DNA of 64,000 bases from Lysinibacillus fusiformis. GTDB taxonomy: Bacteria; Bacillota; Bacilli; Bacillales_A; Planococcaceae. The stretch spans positions 372,001-436,000 of the forward strand of contig NZ_CP041696.1 of assembly GCF_007362955.1 (NCBI RefSeq), in the 5' to 3' direction. Both the position numbers and the translations under genes were made by a program. Shown here piece by piece: positions 23,944 to 32,723 of this stretch. Numbering within the stretch: the first letter of the stretch is position 1; each line of letters opens with the position of its first letter. The notes beneath the pieces are model-generated. The model was not told the DNA's origin. It did no database searches and saw only the letters and a program-made list of their open reading frames with translations.

Positions 23944-24479
23944 CTACCACTGGACTTGGTCTGCATAAGCACGTGGTACTTGCTTTTCGTCCTTCTTCCA
24001 ACCTTTGAAAATACAATGCCTATCCCATAGAGCTAGTAGCTTGCGAGGTGTTGCCCTCCACACTGTTGATTCAGTCATGTTCAAATGGACAGTTCCGATG
24101 TATATAAAAAAATCCGCTGGTAACTCACTGTCACCTTGTGGGCTGTTTACTTTCCCTCTTTTTCATCTGTGGAAGGCATCGCATTGCCGAAAGCTTCTGT
24201 TAGCGCATCTGTCACAATTGAAATATTTTTCATATTAATTAATGCGCCGACTTCTTTTTCAGTAATGTCCTCATTTGCACCATTCGCTAAGCCAATATGT
24301 AACAGCGAACGTATTTTTTTGAAGTCCCTTTTATCTAATCCATCAAATGCTTTTGTGAAATCACCAAATTTATCTTGTAGATTACATAAAGCGTTTAAGT
24401 CGAAACGAACTTCAAATTCTTCACTGCCTAACGTAATTTTTACGCCTTCATCTTTCATTACTTTTGCTTTACTAGTCAT
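23944..24479 (-). CDS. Tail assembly chaperone gpGT, made by -1 frameshift
   Basis: The minus strand has GGGAAAG (24150-24156) positioned as G-GGA-AAG just before the gpG stop, the same heptamer used by phage lambda. After a -1 slip, translation continues through 69 codons to a stop at 23944-23946. The extension contains MTESTVWRATPRKLLALWD, the MT-x-x-E-V-W-R-x-T-P-R-K pattern typical of T-domains. The full product is about 178 residues. gpGT binds tape measure and tube protein during tail assembly. The extension has no start codon of its own. Confidence 0.85.
24147..24479 (-). CDS. Tail assembly chaperone gpG
   Basis: 110 residues, between the tail tube and tape measure genes, ending in PSTDEKEGK at the slippery site. 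The middle (DLNALCNLQDKFGDFTKAFDGL ... EVGALINM) is the helical G-domain of Firmicutes tail chaperones. It is the unshifted product; most ribosomes are expected to stop here, with a small fraction making gpGT. Confidence 0.85.
   Translation of the reverse strand: MTSKAKVMKDEGVKITLGSEEFEVRFDLNALCNLQDKFGDFTKAFDGLDKRDFKKIRSLLHIGLANGANEDITEKEVGALINMKNISIVTDALTEAFGNAMPSTDEKEGK
24150..24156 (-). other. Programmed -1 frameshift heptamer GGGAAAG
   Basis: X-XXY-YYZ slippery sequence in the gpG frame, immediately followed by the TAA stop. Identical to the lambda G-GT site. Confidence 0.85.
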
Positions 24480-24505
24480 TAAAATCGCTCCCTTTAATTA
24501 AATTT

Positions 24506-24545
24506 GCATAATAAAAAGAGAGCGAGATTAATCGCCCTCTTAAAA
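24506..24545 (-). terminator. Intrinsic terminator after the tail tube gene
   Basis: GAGGGCGA / TCGCTCTC stem on the minus strand followed by TTTTTATTATG. It could lower expression of the chaperone relative to the tail tube protein. Confidence 0.7.
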
Positions 24546-24554
24546 ATTTTTGTA

Positions 24555-25160
24555 TTAAGGTGTAGGTGTTGTTGGTCCCGTGTAAACTTCTGTAAACCAA
24601 TTTGCAATTACATCTGGTGTTACATTTTCGTCATCCTCATCTACAAACATACGTTTAATGCCTTCACCTTTAGAGTTTTTAACAAAATCAGAGTTAACAA
24701 ATACACCTTTGACAGATGGTGTATTGTACTCAACACTTTCGCCTTTTGTTTTGTAGTTTTCCTCCGGTAATTGGAAGTTACCTTTGTAGTACCAGAAATA
24801 ACGGTACTTACCGTTCGATTTTAAAGAACGGAATGCTAATGCAATATTAGGCGCTACATCACCAGATGCGTCAATTACAACACCATCTTCATTAATTTCT
24901 TTGCCTAAAATATCTGCATAGACCGCGTTAGTCAGTGCGTCAATTTTAAATTCCATTTCCGTTTCACCTTCTGCTGATGTTGACTCTGCTGCACCATCAT
25001 CAGCGTATAAAACTGTGTTAGAAGTCTTTGGTGTAACTTTAGCCTCGATTGCTTTAGCGAGCTTTTGGATTGAATTAGCAAATGCTGTCGTAGCATCTTT
25101 AGCACCTGATGCAATTTTTGTGTAATGAATATCTGATAAACCGATTAATACTCCTGCCAT
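24555..25160 (-). CDS. Major tail protein (tail tube)
   Basis: 201 residues starting MAGVLIGLSDIHYTKIAS. The pattern of an N-terminal GLSDIHYA-type start, a central KSNGKYRYFWYYKGNFQLPEE and an acidic C-terminus (DEDDENVTPD) is that of phi13-type major tail proteins. It polymerises into the tail tube. Position between the tail completion genes and the chaperones is standard. The C-terminus PTTPTP resembles that of the capsid protein (PVPTPTP), a small oddity. Confidence 0.85.
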   Translation of the reverse strand: MAGVLIGLSDIHYTKIASGAKDATTAFANSIQKLAKAIEAKVTPKTSNTVLYADDGAAESTSAEGETEMEFKIDALTNAVYADILGKEINEDGVVIDASGDVAPNIALAFRSLKSNGKYRYFWYYKGNFQLPEENYKTKGESVEYNTPSVKGVFVNSDFVKNSKGEGIKRMFVDEDDENVTPDVIANWFTEVYTGPTTPTP

Positions 25161-25177
25161 AATTAAATAGCCTCCTT

Positions 25178-25501
25178 TTATTTGTCATAATAAAAACGAT
25201 AGGCTTTGTGATATATTTTGGTATCCTTTTCGTAATCTTCGAAAAAGGAATTCCGCACAAATCCTATCGCTTGTAATTGGTCTTTTACGCTCTCTGTGAG
25301 CGATTCTATATCTTCCTTGCCCCAAATATCAACTTGAACCGAATAACGTGTCATTTGCTCTGTATCATCAGCCTGTAACGCTCCTCGTTCGTTATATTTA
25401 AAGAAGGTGATATAAGTTGTTTCGGTGCCTGTATATGTCATATACATAACTGGCACGCCTAATGGAAGCAAGGCATCTCGTATTATTTTATTAATACTCA
25501 T
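25178..25501 (-). CDS. Tail terminator/completion protein
   Basis: 107 residues. The form (SINKIIRDALLPLGVPV, then ITFFKYNERGALQADD, then RYSVQVDIWGKED) matches the DUF3168/DUF806-type tail terminator fold of siphoviruses, the gpU-like ring that stops tube growth and joins the connector. It lies directly before the tail tube gene and overlaps the upstream HK97 gp10-like gene by four bases. Confidence 0.7.
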   Translation of the reverse strand: MSINKIIRDALLPLGVPVMYMTYTGTETTYITFFKYNERGALQADDTEQMTRYSVQVDIWGKEDIESLTESVKDQLQAIGFVRNSFFEDYEKDTKIYHKAYRFYYDK

Positions 25502-25878
25502 AGCCTCATCCTCATACTTAATTCATTTTTCATAATTTCAATGATTCGATTCATTTCGCGTTCGAATGTAGGGCGGAACCATGGACGTGCTGGCATTTTT
25601 GATGTACCTATTTCATGAAAGTAGAGGTAGAAAGCATCATTGTTTTGATTACTTAAACCAACAGCAAGGGAATTGTCCACGATTTTACTGTCAATAACCA
25701 TTGATTCTTTCGATTTCCCTGAACGCTTTTTAAATCCGAAATTATACACGTTTTCTTCTAACTTTTCTTTTAGATGTTCAGCCGCTTTATTTAAAGTAGG
25801 CTCTAGTATACTATCAGAATCTAACCTTCGTACTAATTCTCTTTGTAGTTCCTCTAAGCCTGTAAAATCAATCCTCAT
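25498..25878 (-). CDS. HK97 gp10-like tail completion protein
   Basis: 126 residues from ATG 25878, preceded by AGGTGATGTT; the longer frame lacks a site and overlaps the upstream gene. The start (MRIDFTGLEELQRELVRRL) and the AFYLYFHEIGTSKMPARPWFRP segment (HEIGT-x-x-x-PARPF) are diagnostic for the HK97-gp10 family, a neck and tail-joining protein. Confidence 0.85.
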   Translation of the reverse strand: MRIDFTGLEELQRELVRRLDSDSILEPTLNKAAEHLKEKLEENVYNFGFKKRSGKSKESMVIDSKIVDNSLAVGLSNQNNDAFYLYFHEIGTSKMPARPWFRPTFEREMNRIIEIMKNELSMRMRL

Positions 25879-25888
25879 AACATCACCT

Positions 25889-26248
25889 CTAAGGCTTGCG
25901 TACAACTGCAATAATCGTTTGTGTATTTTGCAATTCGTCATCATTTAAAACAGCTTGTATATCATAAATACGATTTTTAAACACAATGCGTTGTTTGGCA
26001 TTTAAACCTTCTGTATATCGCACAATAAAGCGATATGTTTCGGTATTTACTTCTGCTGCTGCTTTGATAACTTCTGAGCCTTTTACTGTTTTAATTTTTG
26101 CCCATAGATGGTGCTTCGTTTGCCAGTCCTCTACAGGATAGCCATTTTCATTGACCGTTTCGACAAACTCTTGTACTTCGATTCTATTTCGCATTTCTCC
26201 AGTGTTTAATTTCTTCTGCTCAACAATCGGCTTCGGGATATGCTTCAT
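25889..26248 (-). CDS. Head-tail adaptor / head closure protein
   Basis: 119 residues. RNRIEVQEFVETVNENGYPVEDW and WAKIKTVKGSEVIKAAAEVN, then RIVFKNRIYDIQAV, match the SPP1 gp16-like head closure family (PF05521). It closes the portal after packaging. The start overlaps the preceding connector gene by four bases. Confidence 0.85.
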   Translation of the reverse strand: MKHIPKPIVEQKKLNTGEMRNRIEVQEFVETVNENGYPVEDWQTKHHLWAKIKTVKGSEVIKAAAEVNTETYRFIVRYTEGLNAKQRIVFKNRIYDIQAVLNDDELQNTQTIIAVVRKP

Positions 26249-26526
26249 TCATCATTTTCCTCCATTGCTTTAGCTATAGATAAATTTACAATCTGCGTCA
26301 AAAAATTATCGGAGAAATACTCTAATACATCGTTATAAGCATAGCGTGAGCGCTCGAATACAAGCTCTTTGAAACGTTCGCTAGTGTTTATATCATAATC
26401 ACCACAAATGGCTTGTAAGTCCTCTGTAGAGGCTTTTAGAATACGAAGTAAATTATCGTCCTCATCATCACCTAGCTTCATTCGCTCTTTAAATTCGACT
26501 AAAATTTCATTACTAATTTGTATCAT
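26245..26526 (-). CDS. Head-tail connector (gp15/gp6-like)
   Basis: 93 residues from ATG 26526, inside the end of the upstream small gene. Helical protein (LVEFKERMKLGDDEDDNLL ... RILKASTEDLQAICGDYD ... ERSRYAYNDVLEYFSDNF) typical of DNA-packaging connectors of the gp6/SPP1 gp15 family. A longer frame exists upstream but overlaps another gene heavily and is not used. Confidence 0.8.
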   Translation of the reverse strand: MIQISNEILVEFKERMKLGDDEDDNLLRILKASTEDLQAICGDYDINTSERFKELVFERSRYAYNDVLEYFSDNFLTQIVNLSIAKAMEENDE

Positions 26527-26707
26527 CTTCATCACTCGTTTCAGCAATGAAAATTTGCTTGTATTTATTTTCTGTTGTAGATAACTCTGTGATACGGGCT
26601 TTAGTTGCACGTTTGCCCTCCACAGGATAGTAGTCACCCATTTCATAAATATGTCCATCGTGTTTCACTTCTTTAAAGCGCTGTACGACCTTATATTTCT
26701 TTGCCAC
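26513..26707 (-). CDS. Small capsid-region protein, 64 aa
   Basis: KYKVVQRFKEVKHDGHIYEMGDYYPVEGKR forms a small SH3-like beta unit, followed by an acidic tail. Similar 60-residue proteins between major capsid and connector genes are frequent in Gram-positive siphoviruses. Possibly a capsid decoration or connector accessory protein. The VEG residues come from a copy of the repeated 10-mer at 26615. Confidence 0.55.
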   Translation of the reverse strand: MAKKYKVVQRFKEVKHDGHIYEMGDYYPVEGKRATKARITELSTTENKYKQIFIAETSDEDDTN

Positions 26708-26750
26708 GTTCTACTACCTCCTTTCGTTAAAAAACACCTAACACCCTAAA

Positions 26751-27911
26751 TTAAGGTGTTGGTGTAGGCACAGGGAATTGTACATCTAAATCATAAACTA
26801 ACGCTGCTTTATTATCTTTAGGGCGACCATTAGCAAAACGTTTGATTGTATAAAGAGTCGCATCTTCCATAGCTAATGTTTGGTCAAACTTTTTAAGTTT
26901 ATAACCACCTGCAATAGCCGCGATGTATTCACCTTGTACAAGGAATAAAACCTTGCCAACAGGGATTTCTTCTGAATCGACAACCGTTAAGTTGTACGGT
27001 AAATTCATCACGAATACACCAGAATCGTTCTGAATCGTATGACGAGCCTGGACGGCTAATGCATCAATTGGATTTAATACCATAACAACTTTATTTAGGA
27101 TTTTGCGGAATTTACCTTTTTCGTCAGTTGATAAATTTTTAAGCACGCCATATAACTCGCCTACGACAACCTCACCGCGTTCAGACGGGGCAAATGTTAA
27201 TGTACCACTTGATGTTTTATCAGTCACAGCACCTGTTGTCGAATCGACATTTTTCATTAAACCAACTGGCTCATTTTGTACAGGACCACGACCATTTACC
27301 AAACCGTATTCTAAACCAGTTGCTAATGCTTCAATTAATAATGTCACCATGTAACGGTCTACCCACACAGGACCAAGTTCTAACATATCGTTTGGAATAG
27401 CTCCAAAGGCTGTTAATTTAAGTTGAGTGATTTTTTCATCACGGAATGCAGCATTTACTTGTCCGCTGATTTCCCCGAAAATCTCTTTCCATGCATAAGC
27501 AAGTGTTGGATCAGAATAAATAAACTTCGTCGCTGCACCTAAGTCCTGTAAGCCGATAGCAGCTAATAATGGGCGTTCCTTTGTTAAGCCTTCGAATACT
27601 CGCTCCTGTACAGATTCAGGGAAAATTGATTCATCATTGAAGCCGCCATCCGATACAACTTTGTTATAAAACGCCGTTTCTTCTGACGTTAAAATATGCT
27701 GGCCACGTGCTACTAAAATTTGAGTGTCGTTTGCTTCATTACGTGCCTCAGCTGTAATCTTTTCTGATAAATCATCTTGTAATGCTGTAAACATTTCATC
27801 TACGGCATTTTGTAGTTGCTCAGGTGTTGCATTTTCATTGTTTAATAAATCTGTATAAGCTTTCTTTTTTGCTTTAAAATTATCCATTTGTCCTTTTAAT
27901 TTCATAACCAT
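26751..27911 (-). CDS. Major capsid protein, HK97 fold
   Basis: 386 residues from ATG 27911 (GGAGG upstream). Residues 1-95 are the helical delta/scaffold region, probably removed by the protease. The shell domain begins near 100 (ESIFPESVQERVFEGLTKE), with the long spine helix and A-domain signatures (IPNDMLELGPVWVDRYM, ALATGLEYGLVNGRGPVQNEPVGL). Ends with PVPTPTP. Built in the order protease, capsid as usual. Confidence 0.9.
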   Translation of the reverse strand: MVMKLKGQMDNFKAKKKAYTDLLNNENATPEQLQNAVDEMFTALQDDLSEKITAEARNEANDTQILVARGQHILTSEETAFYNKVVSDGGFNDESIFPESVQERVFEGLTKERPLLAAIGLQDLGAATKFIYSDPTLAYAWKEIFGEISGQVNAAFRDEKITQLKLTAFGAIPNDMLELGPVWVDRYMVTLLIEALATGLEYGLVNGRGPVQNEPVGLMKNVDSTTGAVTDKTSSGTLTFAPSERGEVVVGELYGVLKNLSTDEKGKFRKILNKVVMVLNPIDALAVQARHTIQNDSGVFVMNLPYNLTVVDSEEIPVGKVLFLVQGEYIAAIAGGYKLKKFDQTLAMEDATLYTIKRFANGRPKDNKAALVYDLDVQFPVPTPTP

Positions 27912-27938
27912 TAATGATTACCTCCGTTTTTTTAAGTA

Positions 27939-28646
27939 TTAAAAAAAGAACCCTTTATGACGAGCTGCAACTTTTTGTGTTGGCTCTATAGGTTCCTCTC
28001 CTGATTGTTTTAATTTTGTTTGTAAATCAGCCATCTGAGTTTTCAAGCTATTGATTTCCTTTAATAATCCTTCGTTGCCTTCCACAGTAGAGGAGAAAGT
28101 AGTGATTGAATTGTTAAATTGTTCAGCTTTATTCGAGAAGATTTCCGACTCGACCTCTTCAGCTTTTGCATCAATAATTTCATCAATAAAGCCTAATTCC
28201 TTCGCTTTACTTGCGGATAAATACGTTTCTTCATCAAGCAATTTTTTCACGGTTGCCTCATCAACACGATGCGTATAAGATGCTAGAACTGATTCTCCAA
28301 TACTTTCTAAGTCATCAGCAACCTTGCGCAATTCTTTAGCGTTTCCAGCTGCATAAGTCCAAGCGTTATGAACCATCAATTGAGTATTTGAGTACATTTT
28401 AATTGTATCTGCACCCATAGCAATAATTGACGCTGCACTTGCTGCTATTCCAGTAATGGTAATCGTTACATTACCCGCATGACCTCGCAATGTATTCATA
28501 AGATCGATACCTAAAAATACATCTCCACCATACGAATTAATTTCGAGTTCAATGTCTTCATCTTCTTTAATTGACTTCATTTTATAGTTGAAATCCCAAA
28601 TGCTCGAATTCCAAGAAATAATGTCACCCTTAATTCTATGTTTCAT
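27939..28646 (-). CDS. ClpP-like prohead protease
   Basis: 235 residues. The S14 fold is clear: INSYGGDVFLGIDLMNTLR, catalytic serine in GIAASAAS (about residue 70), histidine in QLMVHNAW (H93) and an aspartate in the helix that follows. The C-terminal 60 residues are a coiled coil that probably anchors the enzyme in the prohead. It cleaves the capsid delta domain during maturation. Overlaps the portal stop by four bases. Confidence 0.9.
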   Translation of the reverse strand: MKHRIKGDIISWNSSIWDFNYKMKSIKEDEDIELEINSYGGDVFLGIDLMNTLRGHAGNVTITITGIAASAASIIAMGADTIKMYSNTQLMVHNAWTYAAGNAKELRKVADDLESIGESVLASYTHRVDEATVKKLLDEETYLSASKAKELGFIDEIIDAKAEEVESEIFSNKAEQFNNSITTFSSTVEGNEGLLKEINSLKTQMADLQTKLKQSGEEPIEPTQKVAARHKGFFF

Positions 28647-29800
28647 CCATTCTCACCTCCTTCAACGGAATCTAATTCTTGATAGTTCTTTGTGAAATAA
28701 TGCTTGTTTAATCGTTCATCTGTGGAAGGCTCATCACCTAGCATCACACGAACTTCATTTGGTGTGTAAACCATACTAGCCACTAGCTTATCGATTGCTG
28801 TAGCTAATTCTAAAGGATCCATTTCAGCGACACCGAAAATTTTAATACGCTCGCCACTCATGTAATTCTCTTTATCAATTAATTTAGCATTCAACTCATC
28901 TTGAATTTTCTTAATAAGTGGTTTAATACAAAACTTGATATAAGCTTTTAAAGCTGTTTCATACTCCGCCATGTTTCCATGTATAAGCGTTGCTGGAATA
29001 CCTAAAATGTTAGCTACATGACTTGTTAGATCCTTTTTAAACTTTTCTAATTCTTCAACTGAACGCCCTTCGTTTTTTACGCCCTTTGTGATTTCTTCGT
29101 AATCGAAACCTTTAATCTTTGGTATAATGGCAAAGGCTTTTTTTCTAAAAGCATTGAACATACGGTCAATGAAATTCTCTAATTTACCTCGGTTTTCATC
29201 ATCTAATTTCGTATTACCTTCAATACCAGCAAGTGCGCGAATCTGATTGGCATACATATTTGTTTCAATCATCCGACTGAATAATTCTGTATAATCCTTA
29301 AACATGCCATCAAGGAACTTTGTGAATTTTTCATTGTTATATGAAATGTGGATGACTTCACCCATTTCAAAAGACTTTTTAAACTCATAACCTTTTACAA
29401 CAACATTTTTAAAAATATCTGGATAAACAGCGTATTCAATACGATTAAAACTATCCGCTATTAGCAAGTCGTTATTGTCACTTAAAATTACGAGCACTTC
29501 ATTGTCATGCAATAATTTATAGACAAAGTCCTGCCAAAAGTCCGCCGCGCTTTGGTCTGTGTTCGGTCTTACATTGAGTAAATAATCCCAATCGTTTTTT
29601 TGGCGTTTTCCGTCTTTTGTAAAACGAAATTCGGATAACGAAATGGTTCGGCCAATAAAATTAATACACGTTTCGATTGCAGTTTTTTTCAAGTAAGTTC
29701 GCTGATCAATATCAACACCGAAAATATCTAGATCCCACATTTCAGCAGCCTCTTGTCCAATTTGTTTATTACGCTTAAGTGCACCTAAAATTACCCCAAT
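28643..29800 (-). CDS. Portal protein, HK97 type, probable ATT start
   Basis: About 385 residues. DIDQRTYLKKTAIETCINFI and YLLNVRPNTDQSAADFWQDF are portal-family signatures, as are the clip and wing regions further on. The first ATG in frame is at 29740, too far inside. The frame is open upstream to an ATT at 29798-29800 next to GGGGGTGAGGT, and the residues so added (GVILGALKRNKQIGQEAAE) look like a normal portal N-terminus. A TGA lies two codons upstream of the ATT, so no standard start is available. Overlaps the protease gene. Confidence 0.85.
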   Translation of the reverse strand: MGVILGALKRNKQIGQEAAEMWDLDIFGVDIDQRTYLKKTAIETCINFIGRTISLSEFRFTKDGKRQKNDWDYLLNVRPNTDQSAADFWQDFVYKLLHDNEVLVILSDNNDLLIADSFNRIEYAVYPDIFKNVVVKGYEFKKSFEMGEVIHISYNNEKFTKFLDGMFKDYTELFSRMIETNMYANQIRALAGIEGNTKLDDENRGKLENFIDRMFNAFRKKAFAIIPKIKGFDYEEITKGVKNEGRSVEELEKFKKDLTSHVANILGIPATLIHGNMAEYETALKAYIKFCIKPLIKKIQDELNAKLIDKENYMSGERIKIFGVAEMDPLELATAIDKLVASMVYTPNEVRVMLGDEPSTDERLNKHYFTKNYQELDSVEGGENG

Positions 29801-29816
29801 ACCTCACCCCCTTCCA

Positions 29817-31529
29817 TCAAAATGCAATGCTGTCTAAGAAATCGAGCACGCCGTCCACATCGGTATCATCTAAATCACGTGAGCCCCATACGCCATATAA
29901 GAACATCATGAAACCATCCGTTTTTCTTTTTACTTCCTCTTTTTTTCGGTAAACCTTATTACCGTTAGGCAACCGTTTAACAAGCACATTGTTCGTGTAC
30001 CAACGCATTAATGGATTGTCACCAAATATGACTTGCTCATTTTCAAAAGCAATCTCTATTCGTGGCGCTAATAATCCACTAGCAGCATCTGGATTCCGTA
30101 TAACTTCAACCTCGAAGCCTGTTGCTTCAAATAACGGTTTCAATATATCCATTTTAAAGTTGTCTCCGACAATCTTTTTAATGTTCCAACCTTCATCGCG
30201 CTTATCAACGAACCATTTAACTACAAGGTGTGGATCCATTGTTTCAATGTCCAGGACACTCAAAAGACCACCGTTTTCCCACTCCTTAATTGGAGCAAAT
30301 TTTCGATGGTCTTTCTTATTGTTGTTTTCTGCTTTTTCTTTGCTGTATGCATAATGCTTATCAGCGAATGGCTTACATACATATGAGTGCGTCAGTTCTT
30401 TGGGAACAATAAAATTATCATCTTTCAAAAACAATAAGCCCATTGCTACAAAATCACGAACAGCAGCATAATCCAAGCAACCGATACATTCACGCTTTTT
30501 TAATTCATCCAAATTGTATGATTGATCAGTTGCCTTAATTTTCTCCCATGACGTTACACTTTTTTCTAGGTCTACTTTCGGGAGATTCATGCGCTTTGTA
30601 ATGAATTCCTCATATCCATCTGGATCATGTTCTAATTTGTTGTACTGTTTCATCACCGTTTTAAAAAGTGTTTTCGCGTAATTAGTTAACGGTGGATGGA
30701 ATTGTGAATTAGCCTTTTGCCACATATCAGGATTATGCATTTCTGCTTCATCGTCCAAATTACACATGAATGCAAAAAGACCATCGTCGCGTATACTGAC
30801 ATGGCCATCTAAAATATTATCTGCACGTTCTAATAACTTATCTAAGAAACCCTCTCGCACGAATCCGTCAGAACCGACATAGAATACTCGCGGGTTAGAA
30901 ACTTTACCAAGTCCAGAAGTGAATACATTTACAACCCCAGAATCCTCATACCTGTGTACCTCTTCGAAAATTACACAACCATCACGCAATCCATCTTTTG
31001 TAGAAGCGTTGGAAGTGTGGTACTGGAATACAGATTTTGTACTCCCAGATTCAATTAATGCTTTTTTGTTAACGAAGTGCTCTTTCAGTGTATTATCTTT
31101 ATCAATCGTGTTATACACTTCGGTAAATGACATTTTCGCTTGCTTTTCACTGTTCGCGACTACTGACACATTGTAATTATCGATGCCGTGCAAATCGCTG
31201 ATAAAATAGTTGGCTAATGTCGATATACGCCCTGTTTTACCGCCGCCACGACCTTCGTAATCTAAATGTTCATCGAATACCAAGGAGCCATCGTTGTAGT
31301 ATAAAAAAATAAAACACGTCTTAAATTTCTGTGTCAACGTAAGTGGGAAGTAATACTTTTCTGTGAATGTAATATAATTTTCGATTTGTTCTTCATCAAA
31401 ATACATATCATCTGCAGTAAGTATGTCGCGCTCTATTAACTCGATTAATTTCTTGCGCCGTTTATTTAAAATTATTTTGCCGTCACGCCACAGCTTAATA
31501 TATTCATCGATGTACTTATAGCTAATCAA
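29817..31529 (-). CDS. terL: Terminase large subunit
   Basis: 570 residues. The ATPase half has Walker A GRGGGKT (93-99) and Walker B CVIFEEVH. The nuclease half (after about 350) has the RNase H-like acidic residues (CIGCLDYAA, VGDNFK, LDDTDVDGVLDF). Family Terminase_1 (PF03354). It pumps DNA into the prohead and cuts the concatemer. Overlaps the small subunit gene by four bases. Confidence 0.92.
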   Translation of the reverse strand: MISYKYIDEYIKLWRDGKIILNKRRKKLIELIERDILTADDMYFDEEQIENYITFTEKYYFPLTLTQKFKTCFIFLYYNDGSLVFDEHLDYEGRGGGKTGRISTLANYFISDLHGIDNYNVSVVANSEKQAKMSFTEVYNTIDKDNTLKEHFVNKKALIESGSTKSVFQYHTSNASTKDGLRDGCVIFEEVHRYEDSGVVNVFTSGLGKVSNPRVFYVGSDGFVREGFLDKLLERADNILDGHVSIRDDGLFAFMCNLDDEAEMHNPDMWQKANSQFHPPLTNYAKTLFKTVMKQYNKLEHDPDGYEEFITKRMNLPKVDLEKSVTSWEKIKATDQSYNLDELKKRECIGCLDYAAVRDFVAMGLLFLKDDNFIVPKELTHSYVCKPFADKHYAYSKEKAENNNKKDHRKFAPIKEWENGGLLSVLDIETMDPHLVVKWFVDKRDEGWNIKKIVGDNFKMDILKPLFEATGFEVEVIRNPDAASGLLAPRIEIAFENEQVIFGDNPLMRWYTNNVLVKRLPNGNKVYRKKEEVKRKTDGFMMFLYGVWGSRDLDDTDVDGVLDFLDSIAF

Positions 31530-31849
31530 ATTAAGCTCTTCCTGACTTTGTCATCCACGGTTGCGGCAGAGGGAGTAGGGTCACTGTCATTCTTTATCCC
31601 AAGTGCATCCTCCAATTTTTCAATCTCTTTTGAAATTGCTAACTTTGTCGCAATCGCTGGATGCTGCTTTAAAAAACGTTGTGCGCCATTCTCTATTTCG
31701 ATTGTCGTTCCATCTTTATCAATATCTTTGTCGCATTTTAAATCAATTTTTAATAATCGAATGTAACGATGTACTTTTGATTTTTTTATCGAATCGTCGG
31801 CGTGACGTGCTAATAAATCTCTTTCGACTTCTTTGATTCCTTTGATCAT
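31526..31849 (-). CDS. terS: Terminase small subunit, P27-like
   Basis: 107 residues, helical, with a DNA-binding N-terminus (GIKEVERDLLARHADDS...KVHRYIRLL) and a central KQHPAIATKLAISKEIEKLE helix pair followed by an acidic tail. This fits the P27/phage_terminase_4 family, which recognises cos DNA. It lies between the probable cos region and terL. Confidence 0.75.
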   Translation of the reverse strand: MIKGIKEVERDLLARHADDSIKKSKVHRYIRLLKIDLKCDKDIDKDGTTIEIENGAQRFLKQHPAIATKLAISKEIEKLEDALGIKNDSDPTPSAATVDDKVRKSLI

Positions 31850-31975
31850 ACCTCCCCCTCCCTCCTATGAGTGTTTTTTGCATTTATTTTTAGACAGTTG
31901 GGGGACCCGTCGGTCTGGGGACTTTTATATATTGAAAAACCTTTTTGACCGGGGGTATGTGGTTTTAACATTTCT
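31850..31975. other. Probable cos region
   Basis: A gap of 126 bases between the HNH and terS genes, with GC-rich clusters in AT-rich phage DNA: a C-rich tract at 31853-31865, GGGGGACCCGTCGGTCTGGGG (two parts, within 31910-31920) and GACCGGGGGT near 31950. HNH-terS-terL phages have their cohesive ends here. I cannot place the nick positions. Confidence 0.5.
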
Positions 31976-32275
31976 TTACCACATTTCGTCATCCCACTTT
32001 TTTTCTTTTCCGTCAAAGCGATTATGCCGTTTGTTGTGACAAGCTTTGCATAATGTGCGTAGGTTATCTAAGTCGAGTGCTAGTTCTGGATGGTATTCGA
32101 TTTCGTTTATATGATCGACTTCAAGGACTGCATCATGTTTCGTTGTGACTCTGCCTTCTTCAGCGCACCATATGCATTCGTGATTATCACGTTCAAGTGC
32201 TTTAAGTCGTAGCTTTTGCCATGCCGATGATTTGTAGAATGTACTTTTTTCTTGCTTTGTTTTATATTGCTGCAT
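31976..32275 (-). CDS. HNH endonuclease, packaging-associated
   Basis: 99 residues. Zinc-binding CxxC at 34/37 and CKACHNKRH at 76-84, catalytic histidine in EVDHINEI (D54-H55). This short HNH type, encoded right before terS, assists the terminase in cleaving cos in HK97-like phages. Start ATG 32275. It lies six bases from the next gene. Confidence 0.85.
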   Translation of the reverse strand: MQQYKTKQEKSTFYKSSAWQKLRLKALERDNHECIWCAEEGRVTTKHDAVLEVDHINEIEYHPELALDLDNLRTLCKACHNKRHNRFDGKEKKWDDEMW

Positions 32276-32280
32276 GGTTG

Positions 32281-32559
32281 TTAGTCGCTGCCTTCTAACT
32301 GTGTTGGTAGTTCATTATCGTTCGGAATGATGTACGATTCTTTACACTTATCACAAACCCTTGTAACTAATGAACCGCTAGGATAAGTGTGGTCTGAATA
32401 ATCGAGTGAACCACAATCACATTGCCATGCATTATCAATAGCATCCAACTCATCAGCCAATGCTCCTGCATGCTTTGCTATTGCTCGTAGTTTTAATTCA
32501 AATTGTTTAGAATCTAAGTCAATACCCATTGATGCTAAGATGTTTTTTGCTTCTGCCAT
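32281..32559 (-). CDS. Zinc-ribbon protein of unknown function
   Basis: 92 residues. N-terminal helices (LKLRAIAKHAGALADELDAI) are followed by a zinc ribbon (WQCDCGSLDY ... TRVCDKCKESY). Located between the late promoter region and the packaging genes. Probably binds nucleic acid or a partner via the ribbon; not assigned. Confidence 0.6.
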   Translation of the reverse strand: MAEAKNILASMGIDLDSKQFELKLRAIAKHAGALADELDAIDNAWQCDCGSLDYSDHTYPSGSLVTRVCDKCKESYIIPNDNELPTQLEGSD

Positions 32560-32589
32560 TGTTCATCCCTCCACAATTAATAGTTCTAC

Positions 32590-32723
32590 TCGCAAAGTCC
32601 ATTCGATACATCAATAAGACTTTGCGTACATAATAAAAGACGATAGTTCAATATGAACCACCGTCTAATATAGGTCTGGTTCACAATGCACCAGAGCATA
32701 ATAAAAAGCCACACCTTGTTAGA
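32590..32723 (-). other. Cluster of hairpins between DUF6173 and zinc-ribbon genes
   Basis: Four successive inverted repeats: CGCAAAGTC / GACTTTGCG (32591-32626), AGACG-x-GTTC / GAAC-CGTCT (32638-32666), CTGGT / ACCAG (about 32676-32695) and CACA / TGTG before 32730. Two are followed on the minus strand by TTTTATTATG or TTTTTATTATG. They may be serial attenuators or a small structured RNA at the head of the late operon. Confidence 0.55.

Noticed and set aside
25185-25197. CATAATAAAA as a fifth terminator tail
   Set aside because: Here it encodes the FYYDK end of the tail terminator protein and no hairpin precedes it.
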